Assembly (NCBI GenBank): GCA_046262015.1
Contig: JBHENN010000031.1
Span: forward strand, 1 to 43,020
DNA length: 43,020 nucleotides
Reading direction: 5' to 3'
From: JBHENN01 sp046262015
GTDB lineage: Bacteria; Actinomycetota; CADDZG01; WHSQ01
Every line of letters begins with the position of its first letter. Position 1 is the first letter of the stretch. The position numbers and the translations under genes are program-made. Positions 30,946 to 39,558 of this stretch are shown piece after piece. The notes beneath the pieces were generated by a model, which made no database searches, was not told the origin of the DNA, and was given only the letters and a program-made list of their open reading frames with translations.

Positions 30946-31998
30946 TCACCTTCTCCGGCTGCGGGCCAGCGCCCGGAACCTTCGTCGCTCGTCCGCCGCG
31001 GCGCGCCGGTCCCGTTTGAGGTGCAGGGCACGGAGCTCGCGCTGCAGCTTCTGGTAGCTCGTCCAGCGCTCCGCCGGGAGGGAGCCGTCCGCGAGCGCCG
31101 CCCGGACCGCGCACCCCGGCTCGCTGAGGTGGGCGCAGTCGTTGAAGCGGCACCCCCGTGCCACGGTCAGCACGTCATCGAACGACAGGTCGACGCCGTC
31201 GCCGGCATCCCACAGCTGTAGCTCGCGCATGCCGGGGGTGTCGATGATGGAGCCTCCGCTCGGAAGTCGCACGAGCTCTCGATGGCTCGTCGTGTGTCGC
31301 CCCTTGCCGTCGTGGCGGACCTCGTTCGTCTCGAGCTGGGCATCGCCGGCCAGCACGTTGACCAGGGACGATTTCCCGACACCTGAGGGACCGAGTAGCG
31401 CGACCGTCTTCCCGCGCCCGAGGTACGGCGCGAGGTCGGTCACTGCGGTTCCGGTCACGGTGCTGACGGCATGGATCGCGACGCCGATGGCGACCGACGC
31501 CACGGCACGCGCCGCCGCTCCCACGTCGGCGCAGAGATCTGCCTTGCTCAACACGATCACGGGGACCGCGCCGCTCTGCCATGCCGGCGCGAGGAAGCGC
31601 TCGATGCGCCGGAGGTTGGGCTCCTGATCGAGCCCGACGACCAGAAAGACACTGTCGACGTTCGCGGCAAGGACCTGCTCGCTGGTCTCGACCCCGGCGG
31701 CATGACGCGAGAGCTTCGACCTACGCGGCAACACCGCCTCGATCGTGCCGCTCCCGTCGGCCGACCGTCGCACGACGACCCAGTCTCCGACCGCGGGCAG
31801 GTCGGCACCTTCGCTCCGATGCCGCAGCCTCCCCGAGGGTCGGGCCAGCAACTCACCCTTCTCGGTGTACACGGTGCACGCCGAGCGGTGCCCGACGCTT
31901 ACACGACCCGGGGTGCATGCTTCGTCCTCGAACTCTGTGAACGCCTGTTCCAGGGTGGCATCCCATCCCAGCTCTTCTAACGATGTGTAGTGCGACAA
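30946..31998 (-). CDS. rsgA: Ribosome small-subunit-dependent GTPase A
   Basis: Assembly GTPase that checks the decoding centre of maturing 30S subunits. The 350-residue protein shows the circularly permuted G-motif order: SKAD at 151-154, then GPSGVGKS at 203-210, then DTPGM at 253-257. An N-terminal OB-fold (to about residue 95) and a C-terminal zinc knuckle with Cys283, Cys288, His290 and Cys296 flank these. The start is TTG 31998, supported by GGAG 6 nt upstream; no ATG or GTG fits better. The C-terminus is very basic. Confidence 0.95.
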   Translation of the reverse strand: MSHYTSLEELGWDATLEQAFTEFEDEACTPGRVSVGHRSACTVYTEKGELLARPSGRLRHRSEGADLPAVGDWVVVRRSADGSGTIEAVLPRRSKLSRHAAGVETSEQVLAANVDSVFLVVGLDQEPNLRRIERFLAPAWQSGAVPVIVLSKADLCADVGAAARAVASVAIGVAIHAVSTVTGTAVTDLAPYLGRGKTVALLGPSGVGKSSLVNVLAGDAQLETNEVRHDGKGRHTTSHRELVRLPSGGSIIDTPGMRELQLWDAGDGVDLSFDDVLTVARGCRFNDCAHLSEPGCAVRAALADGSLPAERWTSYQKLQRELRALHLKRDRRAAADERRRFRALARSRRR

Positions 31999-32107
31999 TC
32001 TCTGCTCCAGTCCATGTCGACGGATGCGCGGGCGGATGCCCGCAACACGGAGCGGAGGACCTGGGTCTGCGCCCGGTGGAGATCGGCGCCGCGTGCGCGG
32101 CCGAGGA

Positions 32108-32170
32108 TCAGCCTTGGATGCGGTCGAGGAGACTCAGGACCATCCGCGGTAGCACTCTGTCGTGGGCCAT
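32108..32170 (-). CDS. Possible 20-aa upstream ORF before rsgA
   Basis: ATG 32170 is preceded by GAGAGGAGG, a strong Shine-Dalgarno, and reads AHDRVLPRMVLSLLDRIQG to TGA. It could be a leader peptide for rsgA, 110 nt downstream, or chance. Nothing else is seen in 31999-32228. Confidence 0.25.
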   Translation of the reverse strand: MAHDRVLPRMVLSLLDRIQG

Positions 32171-32228
32171 GGTCCGTCGCCTCCTCTCTGAGCCTCTCGG
32201 GGACACTGCTCGGCGGTTCATCTAAGAC

Positions 32229-33053
32229 CTAGGTGGTCCCGGCGTCAAGCCCGGGCTCGCCGGCCGCCGGTTCGGGGACGTCCTGATGGTGCTCCCATTC
32301 GGCCTCCCCGATGAACGCGATGCCGCCCAGGATCGCGACCGCTCCCCAACCCTTCACGCTCGACGGTCGCTGGTTCATGACCAGCGACGCGGCTCCGAAG
32401 AGGATCGAGGCGACGCCCGCGCACCATGCCGGGATCCGCCACCCGCGGGTCTTGAGCGACGCGACCAGCGCGACGAGGACGATGGCGATGCCCATCACCG
32501 CCATCGTCGCCCAGTGGAGGAACTCGGTGTGCTCGTTGGAGAGCGGGAGGTTGCGCTGTCTCGCCGCCTGATCCAGCACGAACGCTCCGAACCCGAGCGC
32601 GCCCATGCCGGCCATCGCACCGAGTGTCCCGCTGAACCGGCCCGGGGTGAAGATCTCCCGGCGCGCCGGATGGAGCAGTGTCAGGATCGCGAGCGGTACG
32701 CCCATGATCACCACCGGCTCCGGCTCCATCGCGAGCGAGAGAGACATGGCGATCAAAAAGGACACGGGGACCATGAAAGCCTGCTGCATCGCTGCTGGTT
32801 TGGTCTCGGGCCGGTGGACCTGGAGGAGCAGCGGTACGGCCAGCAGGACGAACACCACGATGCCCCAGGCGACGTCGTGCACCTGGTGGCCCTTGGTGGA
32901 GTCGTCGAACCACGGGGCGGTCAACGCCGGGACCCCTCCCATCATCACGCTGTAGAACAGCCCCGCCAGCGCCGCCAGGGCCATCAGGGCGATGCGGCGC
33001 ACCCGCGGTCCTCGCGGCGCGCCGACGCGATCGTCCACTGCCGCAGTCGACAT
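32229..33053 (-). CDS. Eight-helix membrane protein of unknown function
   Basis: A 274-residue inner-membrane protein with about eight hydrophobic segments, among them MALAALAGLFYSVMMGGVPA, VAWGIVVFVLLAVPLLLQVH and FLHWATMAVMGIAIVLVALV. The C-terminus is cytoplasmic-looking and acidic (EAEWEHHQDVPEPAAGEPGL). ATG 33053 with GGGGGG upstream is chosen over far longer frames. It is divergent from qcrC, so a link to respiration is possible but unproven. No family recognised. Confidence 0.8.
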   Translation of the reverse strand: MSTAAVDDRVGAPRGPRVRRIALMALAALAGLFYSVMMGGVPALTAPWFDDSTKGHQVHDVAWGIVVFVLLAVPLLLQVHRPETKPAAMQQAFMVPVSFLIAMSLSLAMEPEPVVIMGVPLAILTLLHPARREIFTPGRFSGTLGAMAGMGALGFGAFVLDQAARQRNLPLSNEHTEFLHWATMAVMGIAIVLVALVASLKTRGWRIPAWCAGVASILFGAASLVMNQRPSSVKGWGAVAILGGIAFIGEAEWEHHQDVPEPAAGEPGLDAGTT

Positions 33054-33192
33054 GGTGCCCCCCTTCCCGTGAGCTGACTTTCGAGGATCATCCCCCGCGG
33101 CGTCCGTCCCGAAACCGTTACGGGCGCGCGCCCCACCCCCGCCGACCCTCGGGTTCCACCTACACACAGAGCGCGGTTTCACCCACTCGGCG

Positions 33193-33198
33193 TAGGGT
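33193..33198 (+). promoter_or_regulatory. -10 box of the leaderless qcrCAB transcript
   Basis: TAGGGT ends 7 nt before ATG 33206 and no Shine-Dalgarno is present. No good -35 is seen at 17-18 nt. Confidence 0.45.
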
Positions 33199-33205
33199 CG
33201 CGACC

Positions 33206-33940
33206 ATGGGGCGTTGCGGCCGGTTCGGCATGCTCGTCTGTGCTGGAGCCGCGGCGGCGCTCCTGGCGTCTCCCAGGGCCACGGTCCGCGCCCAGGAGCC
33301 GCCCCCGGATGGGGGCGAGCTGTACCTCCAGTACTGCGCCTCGTGCCACGGCGCCGGCGCCGGCGGTACGGCCAACGGGCCGTCGCTCCTCGGGGTAGGG
33401 CCGGCGGCGGTCGATTTCCAGCTGCGCACCGGGCGCATGCCCCTGTCCGATCCCGCACGCCAGGCTCAGCGGAAGCCCTCACCCTTCGAGCCACAGCAGA
33501 TCGAGGCCCTGGTCGACTACGTCGCGTCGCTGAGCCCGGGCGGTCCTGCGATCCCCTCCATCGCGCCGGAGCAGGGCGACCTGGCCGCCGGCTCGGAGCT
33601 GTTCATCAACGAGTGCGCGCCGTGCCACGGGGCAACCGGCAATGGAGGCGCGGTGGGAGCGGACGCCCTCGCTCCCCCCGTCGGCAACGCGAGCCCGTTG
33701 GAGGTTGCCGAGGCGACCCTCACCGGGCCCGGACAGATGCCACGCTTCGCGTTCTCACCCGAGGAGCTGGACGCGATCGTCGCGTTCACCGAGCACCTGC
33801 GCACCACCCCGGCGCACGGCGGCGCCGACATCGGCGGCATCGGGTCGGTGCCCGAAGGCTTCGTTGCGTGGTTCGGGGGCGCCCTGACGCTGGTCGTGAT
33901 CGCCTATGTCGTAGGCAAGAGCTGGGGGCGCGAGGGATGA
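33206..33940 (+). CDS. qcrC: Diheme cytochrome c subunit of cytochrome bc1 (QcrC)
   Basis: A 244-residue membrane-anchored electron carrier. A signal peptide ends near VRAQE (residue 30). Two haem c sites are CASCH (44-48) and CAPCH (137-141), with a C-terminal anchor near 218-236. Two haems on QcrC replace the soluble cytochrome c and let the bc1 complex feed the aa3 oxidase directly, as in other Actinomycetota. Leaderless ATG 33206. It overlaps qcrA by ATGA. Confidence 0.95.
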   Translation: MGRCGRFGMLVCAGAAAALLASPRATVRAQEPPPDGGELYLQYCASCHGAGAGGTANGPSLLGVGPAAVDFQLRTGRMPLSDPARQAQRKPSPFEPQQIEALVDYVASLSPGGPAIPSIAPEQGDLAAGSELFINECAPCHGATGNGGAVGADALAPPVGNASPLEVAEATLTGPGQMPRFAFSPEELDAIVAFTEHLRTTPAHGGADIGGIGSVPEGFVAWFGGALTLVVIAYVVGKSWGREG

Positions 33941-34773
33941 AGGGGGAACGCGCCATCGCGGTGTGCTTCGTCGTATCGGCGATCGCGTCTGCGGGCCTCC
34001 TCGCCGTGTACTTCCTGGGCGGAGGGGCCCCGGCGGAGGGGGTGCTGCTGGGGATCGCGCTCGGTGCACTGGGCATCGGGTTCGTCGTCTGGTCGGTCGC
34101 CATAGCGGTCCAGGACGAGGTCGAGGAGCGCGGCGAGCTGAGCTCGCCCCCCGGCGAACGGGCGGCGGCCGAAGCCGCGGCCGAAGCCGGCGGTGTGACT
34201 CGCCGTGCCGCGTTGAAGCGCCTGCTGATGGGCGCGCTCGCTGTCCTCGGGGCTGCATTCGCGGTGCCGGCGCTCTCGTTGGGTCCCCTCCCGGGCCAGT
34301 CGCTATCCAGGACGAAGTGGAGCAAGGGCGCTCGGGTCGTCGACGGCGAGGGGAACCCAATGCGCGCCGAGGAGCTTGGTCTCGAGACCGTGCATACCGT
34401 GTTCCCGCAGAGCTTCGAAGGCGAGGCCGACTCTCAGGCCGTCCTCGTGAAGGTGCCCGAGGAGCTGCTCGAGCTCGACGAGGACGCGGCCGCGTTCGCC
34501 CCCGGCGGGGTCGTCGCCTATTCCAAGATCTGCACGCACGCGGGTTGTCCGGTGGGGCTGTACCGGGCCGATGCGCACGAGCTCCTGTGCCCCTGCCATC
34601 AGTCGACGTCCGACGTCTTGCGAGGGGCGGTGCCTACCTACGGGCCCGCTGCTCGTCCTCTTCCCCAGCTGCCGCTCGGCATCGACGATGAGGGGATGCT
34701 GATCGCGCTCGGAGACTTCCTCGGTCCCGCGGGACCGAGCTTCTGGAACATGTCCGGAGAGGATGCGTCGTGA
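33937..34773 (+). CDS. qcrA: Rieske iron-sulfur subunit of cytochrome bc1 (QcrA)
   Basis: A 278-residue protein with three transmembrane helices near 6-28, 36-58 and 94-118, the actinobacterial form. The C-terminal Rieske domain has Cys199 and His201 (ICTHAGC) and Cys218 and His221 (CPCHQS) as cluster ligands, with Cys204 and Cys220 as the disulfide pair. An Ala/Glu-rich loop (60-90) precedes the third helix. ATG overlaps the qcrC stop. Its stop overlaps the qcrB GTG. Confidence 0.95.
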   Translation: MKGERAIAVCFVVSAIASAGLLAVYFLGGGAPAEGVLLGIALGALGIGFVVWSVAIAVQDEVEERGELSSPPGERAAAEAAAEAGGVTRRAALKRLLMGALAVLGAAFAVPALSLGPLPGQSLSRTKWSKGARVVDGEGNPMRAEELGLETVHTVFPQSFEGEADSQAVLVKVPEELLELDEDAAAFAPGGVVAYSKICTHAGCPVGLYRADAHELLCPCHQSTSDVLRGAVPTYGPAARPLPQLPLGIDDEGMLIALGDFLGPAGPSFWNMSGEDAS

Positions 34774-36122
34774 GGGAGTGGCTCGACGAGCGTCTGGGCA
34801 CCGCGGGTCTGACCAAGACCGCTCTGCGCAAGGTCTTCCCCGACCACTGGTCGTTCCTGCTCGGCGAGATCGCGCTGTTCGCGTTCGTGGTCCTGGTCGC
34901 GACCGGTACCTTCCTCACTCTGTTCTACCGCCCGGATGCCGCGCCCGTCATCTACGAGGGCCCGTTCGAGCCCCTCCAGGGCCGGGAGACGTCCGCCGCG
35001 TTCGAGTCCGTGATGCGCATCAGCTTCGAGGTCCGGTCCGGTCTCGTCATGCGCCAGATCCACCACTGGGCCGCGCTCGTGTTCGTCGCCGCGATCGTGG
35101 TGCACATGGTGCGCGTGTTCTTCACGGGGGCGTTCCGCAAGCCGCGCGATATCAATTGGTTGGTGGGGATCGGGTTGCTGCTGATCGCTCTCGGGATGGG
35201 GTTCACCGGCTACTCTCTCCCAGACGACCTGCTATCTGGTACCGGGCTCCGCATCGCGTACTCGGTGCTGCTGTCGATCCCGTTCGTCGGTCCGCACCTA
35301 GCGTTCCTCGCGTTCGGCGGCGAGTTCCCGACCGAGAGCGTGATCTCCCGATTGTTCGTGATGCACGTCATGTTGTTCCCGGGGATGATCGTGGGGCTCT
35401 TGGTGGCGCATCTCGCGATCCTGGTCCGCCAGAAGCACGCCCAGTTCGCCGGGCCCGGCCGGACGGAGACGAACATCGTGGGTCAGCGGTTGTGGCCGTC
35501 GCAAGCGCTGAAGTCCCTCGGACTCCTGTTCCTCACCGCCTCGGTACTGGCATTGATGGGGGGACTGATACAGATAAATCCCGTGTGGGACTTCGGCCCC
35601 TTCGTACCCACCAGTGTCAGCTCGCCGGCACAGCCGGACTGGTACATGGGCTGGCTCGAGGGAGCCTTGCGGTTGTTCCCCCCGATCGAGTTCACGGTCT
35701 TCGGGGTCACGATCGCCTCGTCGTTCCTGCCCGGCGTCCTCATACCAGGCGCGATATTCACCGGGCTTGCACTGTGGCCCTGGATCGAGCGCCGCGTCAC
35801 CGGCGACCAGGGCGATCACCATCTTCTCGACCGGCCGACCGACGTCCCGCTGCGGTTCGCGGTGGGTGTGGCAGGGCTCGTCCTATTCCTCGTGCTGACC
35901 CTTGCGGGGGGCAACGACGTGCTGTCGCTGCTGTTCGACGTGTCGATCGCGCGCATCAACCTGTTCCTGCGCGCCGCGGTATTCGTTGGTCCCGCCCTGG
36001 CGGCGCTCCTCGCCGCGCGCTTCGCTCGCAGCGTGGGTTCGGACGTCTTCGAAGGCAGCGTGCGTGGTCCGGGGGTCCGGCTGAAGCGTGGGCGGGAGGG
36101 TGGCTTCACCGAGGCGCCCTGA
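34770..36122 (+). CDS. qcrB: Cytochrome b subunit of cytochrome bc1 (QcrB)
   Basis: A 450-residue membrane subunit oxidising menaquinol. The bis-histidine haem ligands are His98/His112 (MRQIHHWAALVFVAAIVVH) and His199/His214 (FVMHVMLFPG, LVAHLAIL), each pair about 14 residues apart. The C-terminal extension past residue 340 adds hydrophobic helices typical of the longer actinobacterial type. GTG 34770 overlaps the qcrA stop. It converges on ctaF, with only 10 nt between stops and no clear terminator. Confidence 0.95.
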   Translation: MREWLDERLGTAGLTKTALRKVFPDHWSFLLGEIALFAFVVLVATGTFLTLFYRPDAAPVIYEGPFEPLQGRETSAAFESVMRISFEVRSGLVMRQIHHWAALVFVAAIVVHMVRVFFTGAFRKPRDINWLVGIGLLLIALGMGFTGYSLPDDLLSGTGLRIAYSVLLSIPFVGPHLAFLAFGGEFPTESVISRLFVMHVMLFPGMIVGLLVAHLAILVRQKHAQFAGPGRTETNIVGQRLWPSQALKSLGLLFLTASVLALMGGLIQINPVWDFGPFVPTSVSSPAQPDWYMGWLEGALRLFPPIEFTVFGVTIASSFLPGVLIPGAIFTGLALWPWIERRVTGDQGDHHLLDRPTDVPLRFAVGVAGLVLFLVLTLAGGNDVLSLLFDVSIARINLFLRAAVFVGPALAALLAARFARSVGSDVFEGSVRGPGVRLKRGREGGFTEAP

Positions 36123-36132
36123 CCCCTACCCC

Positions 36133-36600
36133 TCATTGGTCGAGCTGGCGGCTCCATCCCCACAACGCGGACGCGCCGAACGCGCTCCCCGGGATCCAGA
36201 ACCAAGCTCCGTACAGCGCGCCCAGCCCTATCAGCATCGCGGCGAGGGCAACGGCTACCGGCCAGATGCTCGAACGCGGCAGCGGCTCTTCGGTCAGCTC
36301 GAGGGGCGCACTCGGCCCGTCACCGGGATCGTCGTGGAACCCCAGGGCGCGGTCGGCCGCCCCGAGGGCCCGGTTGCCCCGCGCGCCCCTCCCGGGAAGG
36401 AGCTCGCGACGGGCTCCCCGTACCGTGAGTGCGATGACCGACACGAACAGCAGCGACCCCACGACGATGCCGATCAGCAGCAGGGTCCCGGCCTCCTCGT
36501 AGCTGACGAACCAGTAGATCGCGGCGATCACCAGGGCGTACAGCGCAGTTCGCACGAAGAAGCGGATCTCCTCAGCCACCGGAATCACCTTGACGGGCAT
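36133..36600 (-). CDS. ctaF: Cytochrome c oxidase subunit IV (CtaF-like)
   Basis: A 155-residue membrane protein. Two hydrophobic hairpin-forming segments lie near 12-62 (ALYALVIAAIYWFV, LLLIGIVVGSLLFVSVIAL) and two near 112-140 (IWPVAVALAAMLIGLGALYG). This matches the small actinobacterial oxidase subunit IV, which stabilises the aa3 complex. Its start overlaps the 3' end of ctaD by 29 nt, so it is translated in concert. No Shine-Dalgarno is obvious. Confidence 0.82.
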   Translation of the reverse strand: MPVKVIPVAEEIRFFVRTALYALVIAAIYWFVSYEEAGTLLLIGIVVGSLLFVSVIALTVRGARRELLPGRGARGNRALGAADRALGFHDDPGDGPSAPLELTEEPLPRSSIWPVAVALAAMLIGLGALYGAWFWIPGSAFGASALWGWSRQLDQ

Positions 36601-38191
36601 CGAACACCGGGCGCGTCGAGCGCACCGGAGGGAGCGCCGCGAAGTTGTGCGCCGGGGGAGGCGAGGACGTCGCCCACTCGAGCGTGTTCCCCTCCCACGG
36701 ATCGTCGCCGGCAGGCGGACCCGTGCGCATCGAGATGAAGAAATTCGCTACGAACGCCACAACTGACAGCCCGACGATGGCCGCCCCGATCGTGCTCAGC
36801 AGGTTGAGGTCACCCCAGCCGTACCCGGGCTCGTAATCACTGATGCGCCGCGGCATGCCGTCGATACCGAGTTGATGCATCGGGAAGAAGGCCAGGTTCA
36901 TCCCGATCAGCATCGGCCAGAACTGCAGGCGCGCGAGCCGTTCGCTCATCATGCGTCCGGTGAACTTCGGCAGCCAGTAGAAGAGGCCGGCGAAGGCGGC
37001 GAAGACGCTTCCTCCGAACAGCACGTAGTGCATGTGCGCGACCACGTAGTAGGTGTCGTGCACGGCATAGTCGATCGGCGGCGACGACAGGAACACGCCG
37101 GTGATGCCTCCGACGAGGAACATGAAGAGGAATCCCGCCGCGAACAGCATCGGCGCGGGGAAGCGCAGCTTGCCTCGCCACATCGTCGCGATCCAGTTGA
37201 AGAACTTGATGCCGGTAGGGACCGCGATCAGCATGGAGGTGGCGCTGAAGAACGAGTTGTTGACGGCGCCCGTGGTGAACATGTGATGCGCCCACACGGA
37301 GATGCTGTACGCCCCTATCAGCAGGGTGGCGAAGACGAATCCCCGGTAGCCGAACAACGGCTTCCGGCTGAACACGGGGATGATCTCGCTGATCACGCCG
37401 AAGAACGGCAGGATGGCGATGTAGACCTCGGGGTGCCCGAAGAACCAGAACAGGTGCTGCCACAGGATCGGACTGCCCCCTGCCGCCGGGTCGAAGAACC
37501 CGCCCCCGAAGCGGCGGTCGATGAACAGCATCGCAAGGGCCGCGGTCACCACGGGGAACGTGAACAGCATCAGGGTGGATGTGACGAGCACGTTCCACAC
37601 GAAGATCGGGATGCGGAACATCGTCATCCCCGGGGCGCGCAGGCCGAAGATCGTCGCGATCAGGTTGATGGCGCCGATCGCTCCGGAGACGCCGCTGAGG
37701 AGGAGGCCGATGATCCAGAGGTCGACCCCGCTGCTCGGCGTATAGGTGCTGGTGGACAGAGGCACGTAGCCGGTCCATCCGATCGGCGCCGCGCCTCCGG
37801 CGGTCAGGAAACCGGAGAAGACCACCAGGCCCGCGAACAGGTAGAGCCAGTAGGAGAGGGCATTCAGCCGGGGAAAGGCGACGTCCGGCGCGCCGATGTG
37901 CAGGGGAACGAGATAGTTGGCCAGACCGATCCCGAGCGGCACGACGAAGAAAAACATCATGCCGGTGCCGTGCATCGTGAAGAGCTGGTTGTAGGTCGAC
38001 CTGTCCAGGACCTGCAACCCGGGGGCTGCAAGCTCGGCACGCATCACGAGTGCGAACAGGCCCGAGACGATGAAGAAGCACACGCTCGTGACCATGTAGA
38101 GGATGCCGACCTCCTTATGGTCCACGGTGGTCACCCAGCGAGCGATACCGGCGTGCCGGGGCGCCCGGTGCACCGTGTCAGCCGTCGCCAT
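36572..38191 (-). CDS. ctaD: Cytochrome c oxidase subunit I (CtaD)
   Basis: The catalytic haem-copper subunit, 539 residues, about 12 helices. The Cu_B ligand region HPEVYIAILPFFGVIS and the haem-ligand region VVAHMHYVLFGGSVFAAF are intact. ATG 38191 is chosen because GGAGGGAGAG lies just upstream and the usual ITTVDHKEVGILY-like start follows (here WVTTVDHKEVGILYM). It overlaps ctaC by 14 nt at the 5' end and ctaF by 29 nt at the 3' end. Confidence 0.97.
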   Translation of the reverse strand: MATADTVHRAPRHAGIARWVTTVDHKEVGILYMVTSVCFFIVSGLFALVMRAELAAPGLQVLDRSTYNQLFTMHGTGMMFFFVVPLGIGLANYLVPLHIGAPDVAFPRLNALSYWLYLFAGLVVFSGFLTAGGAAPIGWTGYVPLSTSTYTPSSGVDLWIIGLLLSGVSGAIGAINLIATIFGLRAPGMTMFRIPIFVWNVLVTSTLMLFTFPVVTAALAMLFIDRRFGGGFFDPAAGGSPILWQHLFWFFGHPEVYIAILPFFGVISEIIPVFSRKPLFGYRGFVFATLLIGAYSISVWAHHMFTTGAVNNSFFSATSMLIAVPTGIKFFNWIATMWRGKLRFPAPMLFAAGFLFMFLVGGITGVFLSSPPIDYAVHDTYYVVAHMHYVLFGGSVFAAFAGLFYWLPKFTGRMMSERLARLQFWPMLIGMNLAFFPMHQLGIDGMPRRISDYEPGYGWGDLNLLSTIGAAIVGLSVVAFVANFFISMRTGPPAGDDPWEGNTLEWATSSPPPAHNFAALPPVRSTRPVFDARQGDSGG

Positions 38192-38894
38192 CGTTCTCTC
38201 CCTCCTGCATCGCCAGCCACGCTTCGAACCGCGCCTCGTCCACGGCCCGGATAGAGAAGTCCATCTCATCGTGTAGCAGGCCGCAGAACTCCGCGCAGAA
38301 CGCGTCGAAGGTCCCCTCTTCGTCGATCGCGACGGTCAGAGAGTTGACGCTCCCGGGGTTCACGTCGCGTTTGAGCAGCAGCCGGGGCACCGAGAATGAG
38401 TGCACCACATCGCTCGATGACAGCTCGAACGTGACCGGTCGGCCGGTGGGTACGACCACCTCTGCCGGAGCGTCGGGGAGGCTCGCGACCTCGACCCCGC
38501 CCGGATACGTGAACGACCACCCCCATCGGAAGGCCTGGACCTTTACGTGTAGCGAATCCCGAGGCGGGTCCTCGTTGATCTCGTTCAATCCCCTTACCGA
38601 GACCGCGAACAGGACGGCCACGATCACCGTCGGGATCGCGAACCACAGGATCTCGAGCGGCACGTTCGCATCGAACTGGGACGCAGGTCCGTCGTCGCCG
38701 CGCTTGTCGCGGTACCTGATCAGCGACCACAGGATCAAACCCGCGGTGACCGTGAAGATCGCCACGGCAGCTACGGAGAAGAAGTCGTACAGCCGCTCAA
38801 CCTCGGCCGACTGGGGTCCCACCGCGCGGGGCGCACACGAGGACAGGGCCGTTCCGGCGGCCGCGAGCCGCAGGAGAAGCGGGAGCCGAGTCAC
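38178..38894 (-). CDS. ctaC: Cytochrome c oxidase subunit II (CtaC)
   Basis: A 238-residue periplasmic CuA subunit. The N-terminal signal ends in a lipobox-like TALSSC, so it may be a lipoprotein. Two helices follow (VAAVAIFTVTAGLILWSLI, LEILWFAIPTVIVAVLFAV). The cupredoxin domain has CAEFCGLLHDEM and the upstream VVHSFSVPRLLLK, giving the CuA ligands. GTG 38894 is preferred over GTG 38897 because TAGGCT ends 6 nt before it on the minus strand. It is the first gene of ctaC-ctaD-ctaF, divergent from ctaE. Confidence 0.95.
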   Translation of the reverse strand: MTRLPLLLRLAAAGTALSSCAPRAVGPQSAEVERLYDFFSVAAVAIFTVTAGLILWSLIRYRDKRGDDGPASQFDANVPLEILWFAIPTVIVAVLFAVSVRGLNEINEDPPRDSLHVKVQAFRWGWSFTYPGGVEVASLPDAPAEVVVPTGRPVTFELSSSDVVHSFSVPRLLLKRDVNPGSVNSLTVAIDEEGTFDAFCAEFCGLLHDEMDFSIRAVDEARFEAWLAMQEGENDGDG

Positions 38895-38964
38895 CACCTC
38901 AGCCTATCGAGGCGCCGCCGAGCGAGGGGTCGCTTGGTCGGGTCGAGCGCCGTACTCTCGTGCC

Positions 38965-39558
38965 ATGTCGACGAGCGCGGCTGCGGTGGATCGTCCTCGT
39001 GACGGGGACCGCATGGCGCCTCAACGCCTCGGCATGTTGCTCTTCGTGTGCTCGGAGGTGATGTTCTTCGGCGGTTTGTTCGCCGCGTACTTCGCTCTAC
39101 GCGCGCTCGAGGTGTCGTGGCCGCCCGAGGGAACGCCTCGGTTGAGCTTCGGTCTGCCCGCTCTGTTCTCGGCGCTGTTGGTCGCGTCCTCGCTCACGAT
39201 GCACGTGGCCGTCGGGGCTCGTCTGCGAGGTGATCGGGTGTGGGCCCGGTGGCTGGGGCTGACGATCGCGCTCGGGACGGTGTTCCTCGGCGGACAGGTG
39301 TGGGAGTACGCCGAGCTCGGACGGGAGGGCTTCGGGCTGTCGAGCAACGCCTACGGCTCGCTGTTCTTCACCATGACGGGGTTCCACGGGCTGCACGTTC
39401 TGGGCGGTCTGGCCTTGCTGTCCTTGCTGTTGGTCCGGTCGCTGGCGGGCTCCGATCGGGTCGGCCATCCGGGCTTCGCCGAGGCGTGCGGCTACTACTG
39501 GCACTTCGTGGACGCCGTCTGGGTGCTGCTGTTCGTGACGCTCTACGTCGTGCGGTGA
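38965..39558 (+). CDS. ctaE: Cytochrome c oxidase subunit III (CtaE)
   Basis: A 197-residue, five-helix subunit. The sequence RLGMLLFVCSEVMFFGGLFA and the C-terminal CGYYWHFVDAVWVLLFVTLY are diagnostic. ATG 38965 has TACTCT (38953-38958) 6 nt upstream and no Shine-Dalgarno, so it is probably leaderless. A longer open frame runs upstream through the ctaC promoter and is not credible. Its stop overlaps the start of ctaG by one base. In many Actinomycetota ctaE precedes qcrCAB; here it stands with ctaG instead. Confidence 0.94.
   Translation: MSTSAAAVDRPRDGDRMAPQRLGMLLFVCSEVMFFGGLFAAYFALRALEVSWPPEGTPRLSFGLPALFSALLVASSLTMHVAVGARLRGDRVWARWLGLTIALGTVFLGGQVWEYAELGREGFGLSSNAYGSLFFTMTGFHGLHVLGGLALLSLLLVRSLAGSDRVGHPGFAEACGYYWHFVDAVWVLLFVTLYVVR

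Noticed and set aside
34763..36502. 579-codon open frame overlapping qcrB in another frame
   Set aside because: Arg/Gly-rich with no domain; the overlapping qcrB frame has both haem-ligand pairs.
36872..38254. 460-codon plus-strand frame opposite ctaD
   Set aside because: His/Asp/Glu-rich antisense of membrane codons; ctaD is unmistakable.
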